Positions 62,720-64,000 of a stretch of DNA of 64,000 bases are shown in pieces. The translations under genes and the position numbers were made by a program. The notes beneath the pieces were generated by a model that had not been told where the DNA came from, ran no database searches, and worked only from the letters and a program-made list of their open reading frames with translations. Location of the stretch: the NCBI RefSeq assembly GCF_001590865.1, contig NZ_BBUY01000001.1, forward strand, positions 750,986 to 814,985, read 5' to 3'. The first letter of the stretch is position 1; each line of letters begins with the position of its first letter. The DNA is from Streptomyces sp. NBRC 110611. Its GTDB lineage: Bacteria; Actinomycetota; Actinomycetes; Streptomycetales; Streptomycetaceae.

Positions 62720-63083
62720 GGGATTTTCCCGGCCAGGATAGGCAGGCCCGCAGGCTCACGCTGCCTGGTGGTCCAGCGGTCCCTTCGTGGTGTCCTGCGC
62801 TATCGTCGTCAGCCACGCGCCGGCGGGTCGGTATGGCAATCCGCTCCGACATCCGAAGTGACGTTGCGCACCAGAGTTGTTGGGGCTTTCCGAAGCGGGG
62901 CGGTGGGGCTCCGCGGCGCAGATTCAGGGATGAGCTTGTTCCCCGTAACCCGTAACCGGGGGAGCCTGCACTCAAGAAGAGGGACAAGAAGAGGGACAAG
63001 AAGAGGAACAAGAAGTAGGGACAACGGGACAACGGCCCTGCGGCAATAGGGGAATTGCCGTCCAGGGGGAGCAGGAGGCCGTG
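62720..63083. other. Intergenic region with a tandem repeat and a possible tiny gene
   Basis: About 360 bases. At 62974-63021 a 12-base unit (AAGAAGAGGGAC) is repeated 3.6 times. In one frame it would encode a Lys/Arg-rich tail KKRDKKRDKKRNKK but an upstream stop leaves no start codon; in another, ATG 62930 opens a 39-codon frame ending at 63049 (MSLFPVTRNRGSLHSRRGTR and on). Either could be a decayed basic small gene. Confidence 0.4.
62974..63021. repeat. 12-base tandem repeat
   Basis: AAGAAGAGGGAC at 62974 and 62986, AAGAAGAGGAAC at 62998 and a partial fourth copy at 63010. Purine-only on the plus strand and strikingly AT-richer than its surroundings. Confidence 0.85.
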
Positions 63084-63527
63084 ATGCAAGATCGTGCACA
63101 GCGCATCGAACTGCCCGACGGTACGGAGGTCTGGGCCCGGGTGTCCCGGCTGGACGTCCCGGGGCTCGACGGGGCGGACGGGGAGTGGGCCGACGGTTCG
63201 GCCGACGGGGAAGGCGGGGAATTCGAGGACGTCGGCGCCTGGGACGCGCTGGGTGCCCGCGTCGAGGGGCTCCGCGAGCTGATCGGCGGAGTCGCGGCGA
63301 GCGTCCGCCAGGCCGCTGAGCGGGTCGCCCCGCACGAGACGAGTGTGACCTTCGGTGTGGAGCTCTCGGCCAAGCCGGGCAAGGCCGTCGCCCTGCTCGC
63401 GGACGGAGAGGGCAAGGCGGGCCTCTCCGTGACGCTCACCTGGCGCCGCGACGGCGGAGCGCCGGCACCGGAGGAGCGGCCCGGGACAGCCGACGGCCGC
63501 CGGGAGCCCGACGCTTCGGACCGCTGA
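63084..63527 (+). CDS. Trypco1-type (CU044_2847 family) protein
   Basis: 147 residues with the trypsin-co-occurring core: IELPDGTEVWARVSRL at the start and VTFGVELSAKPGKAVALLADGEGKAGLSVTLTW at about 92-126. A helix with VEGLRELIGGVAASVRQAAE links them. AGGAGG precedes ATG 63084 by five bases. Its stop overlaps the next gene by one base (TGATG). Such proteins accompany trypsin-like peptidases in predicted conflict or signalling modules. Confidence 0.8.
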   Translation: MQDRAQRIELPDGTEVWARVSRLDVPGLDGADGEWADGSADGEGGEFEDVGAWDALGARVEGLRELIGGVAASVRQAAERVAPHETSVTFGVELSAKPGKAVALLADGEGKAGLSVTLTWRRDGGAPAPEERPGTADGRREPDASDR

Positions 63528-64000
63528 TGGCGCGCCCCGAGGAACCCATCGGCCGCCGCGCCGACCGTGCCCGCTACGCACACCTCCTCGACCACGCCGG
63601 ACGCACCACCGTCGGACTCCGCGCCGGACCGGACGCGGCCGACGGCCGACTCTGGGGAAGCGGTGTGCTGATCGCGCCAGGGTGGGTGCTGACCTGCGCT
63701 CATGTGCTCGCCGAGCGCGACGGGCGGCCCCGTGGCGCGGGCGCCGACGGGGTCGTCGGGGTGGTCGGGGGCCCGTTCGGCGGCCGGGTGGTGGCTGCGC
63801 GCCGGGTGTACGACCTCAGCCGGCCCGCCCGGGAGGCCGGACGCGCCGCGGCGCGCACCGATCTCGCCCTGGTGTGTCTGCTCGATACGGAGATCCAGCA
63901 CCCGTGCGCCTGGCTCAGCGATCAGCCCGCGACGCTCCTGGAGGACGCGTACATCTTCCGGGGACATGACCAGCAGGGGGGAAGCGGTCAGCAGGGCGGT
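63527..64000 (+). CDS. Trypsin-like serine peptidase, partial (cut by window end)
   Basis: 158 codons are visible and open to the last base. GSGVLIAPGWVLTCAHVLAE holds the catalytic His (about residue 58) and RTDLALVCL the Asp (about 119); the Ser motif would lie beyond the window. No signal peptide, so the enzyme is probably intracellular, as in the multidomain peptidases that co-occur with Trypco domains. ATG 63527 overlaps the Trypco1 stop. The C-terminal architecture, which would define the system, cannot be seen. Confidence 0.8.
   Translation, partial: MARPEEPIGRRADRARYAHLLDHAGRTTVGLRAGPDAADGRLWGSGVLIAPGWVLTCAHVLAERDGRPRGAGADGVVGVVGGPFGGRVVAARRVYDLSRPAREAGRAAARTDLALVCLLDTEIQHPCAWLSDQPATLLEDAYIFRGHDQQGGSGQQGG

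Overview
This is a roughly 70 %+ GC actinobacterial chromosome segment that is almost certainly from a Streptomyces. The diagnostic content is sigR-rsrA, nrdAB behind a cobalamin riboswitch, dasR-dasABCD-nagB, the WhiB-like gene wblE, sigH with its anti-sigma gene, snpA next to a LysR gene, sodN/sodX, mycothiol-type enzymes, leaderless mRNAs and very strong G+C codon bias. The gene order matches, from memory, the conserved chromosome core of S. coelicolor around SCO5216-SCO5275. It is interrupted by smaller accessory blocks. No tRNA, rRNA, insertion sequence, prophage or CRISPR array was seen.

Layout. 1-6.9 kb: a heptamer repeat, the thiol-oxidative-stress sigma factor SigR with its zinc anti-sigma RsrA, two overlapping membrane HD/HD-GYP genes, a TPR protein and peptide deformylase. 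7-13 kb: a class A penicillin-binding protein and class Ia ribonucleotide reductase (nrdAB) preceded by a B12 riboswitch and a pair of NrdR-like boxes. 13-15 kb: an MctP-type solute symporter with its DUF3311 partner. 15.3-21.9 kb: the N-acetylglucosamine/chitobiose locus, made of the global regulator DasR, the DasABC importer, a GH3 N-acetylglucosaminidase and NagB, with DasR operators. 22-30 kb: SDR/TetR pair, PdtaS-like sensor kinase, wblE, diacylglycerol kinase-like enzyme, a mycothiol-type enzyme, and sigH with its RsbW-like anti-sigma.

30-46 kb: metabolic and transport genes (D-cysteine desulfhydrase/ACC deaminase-like, glutaminase, FabH-like, copper ATPase, WYL regulator with an MFS exporter, CorA, FadR regulator with an MFS transporter, CrcB, snapalysin with its LysR activator). 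46.3-49.7 kb: an accessory mini-cluster of an acyl carrier protein, an alpha-oxoamine synthase and a ketosynthase. It looks like a small lipid/aminoketone pathway and is preceded by helically phased direct repeats. 49.7-57.8 kb: nickel superoxide dismutase and its protease, a CGNR zinc-finger regulator carrying an in-frame copy of a dispersed repeat, a polar amino-acid ABC importer, malic enzyme and a quinone-reductase-like dehydrogenase. 57.9-64 kb: an autoregulated-looking HTH/Clp_N pair, a beta-lactamase-like hydrolase, a PadR/DUF4097 operon, a small DUF6104 protein, and the start of a Trypco1-trypsin module cut by the window edge.

The common theme is stress and nutrient sensing: two alternative sigma systems, nickel/copper/cobalamin-linked control, and DasR linking aminosugar supply to development. 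Many regulators here sit beside palindromic operators that can be read directly in the sequence, and at least six genes have a TAnnnT -10 element placed so that transcription would start at, or within one base of, the start codon.
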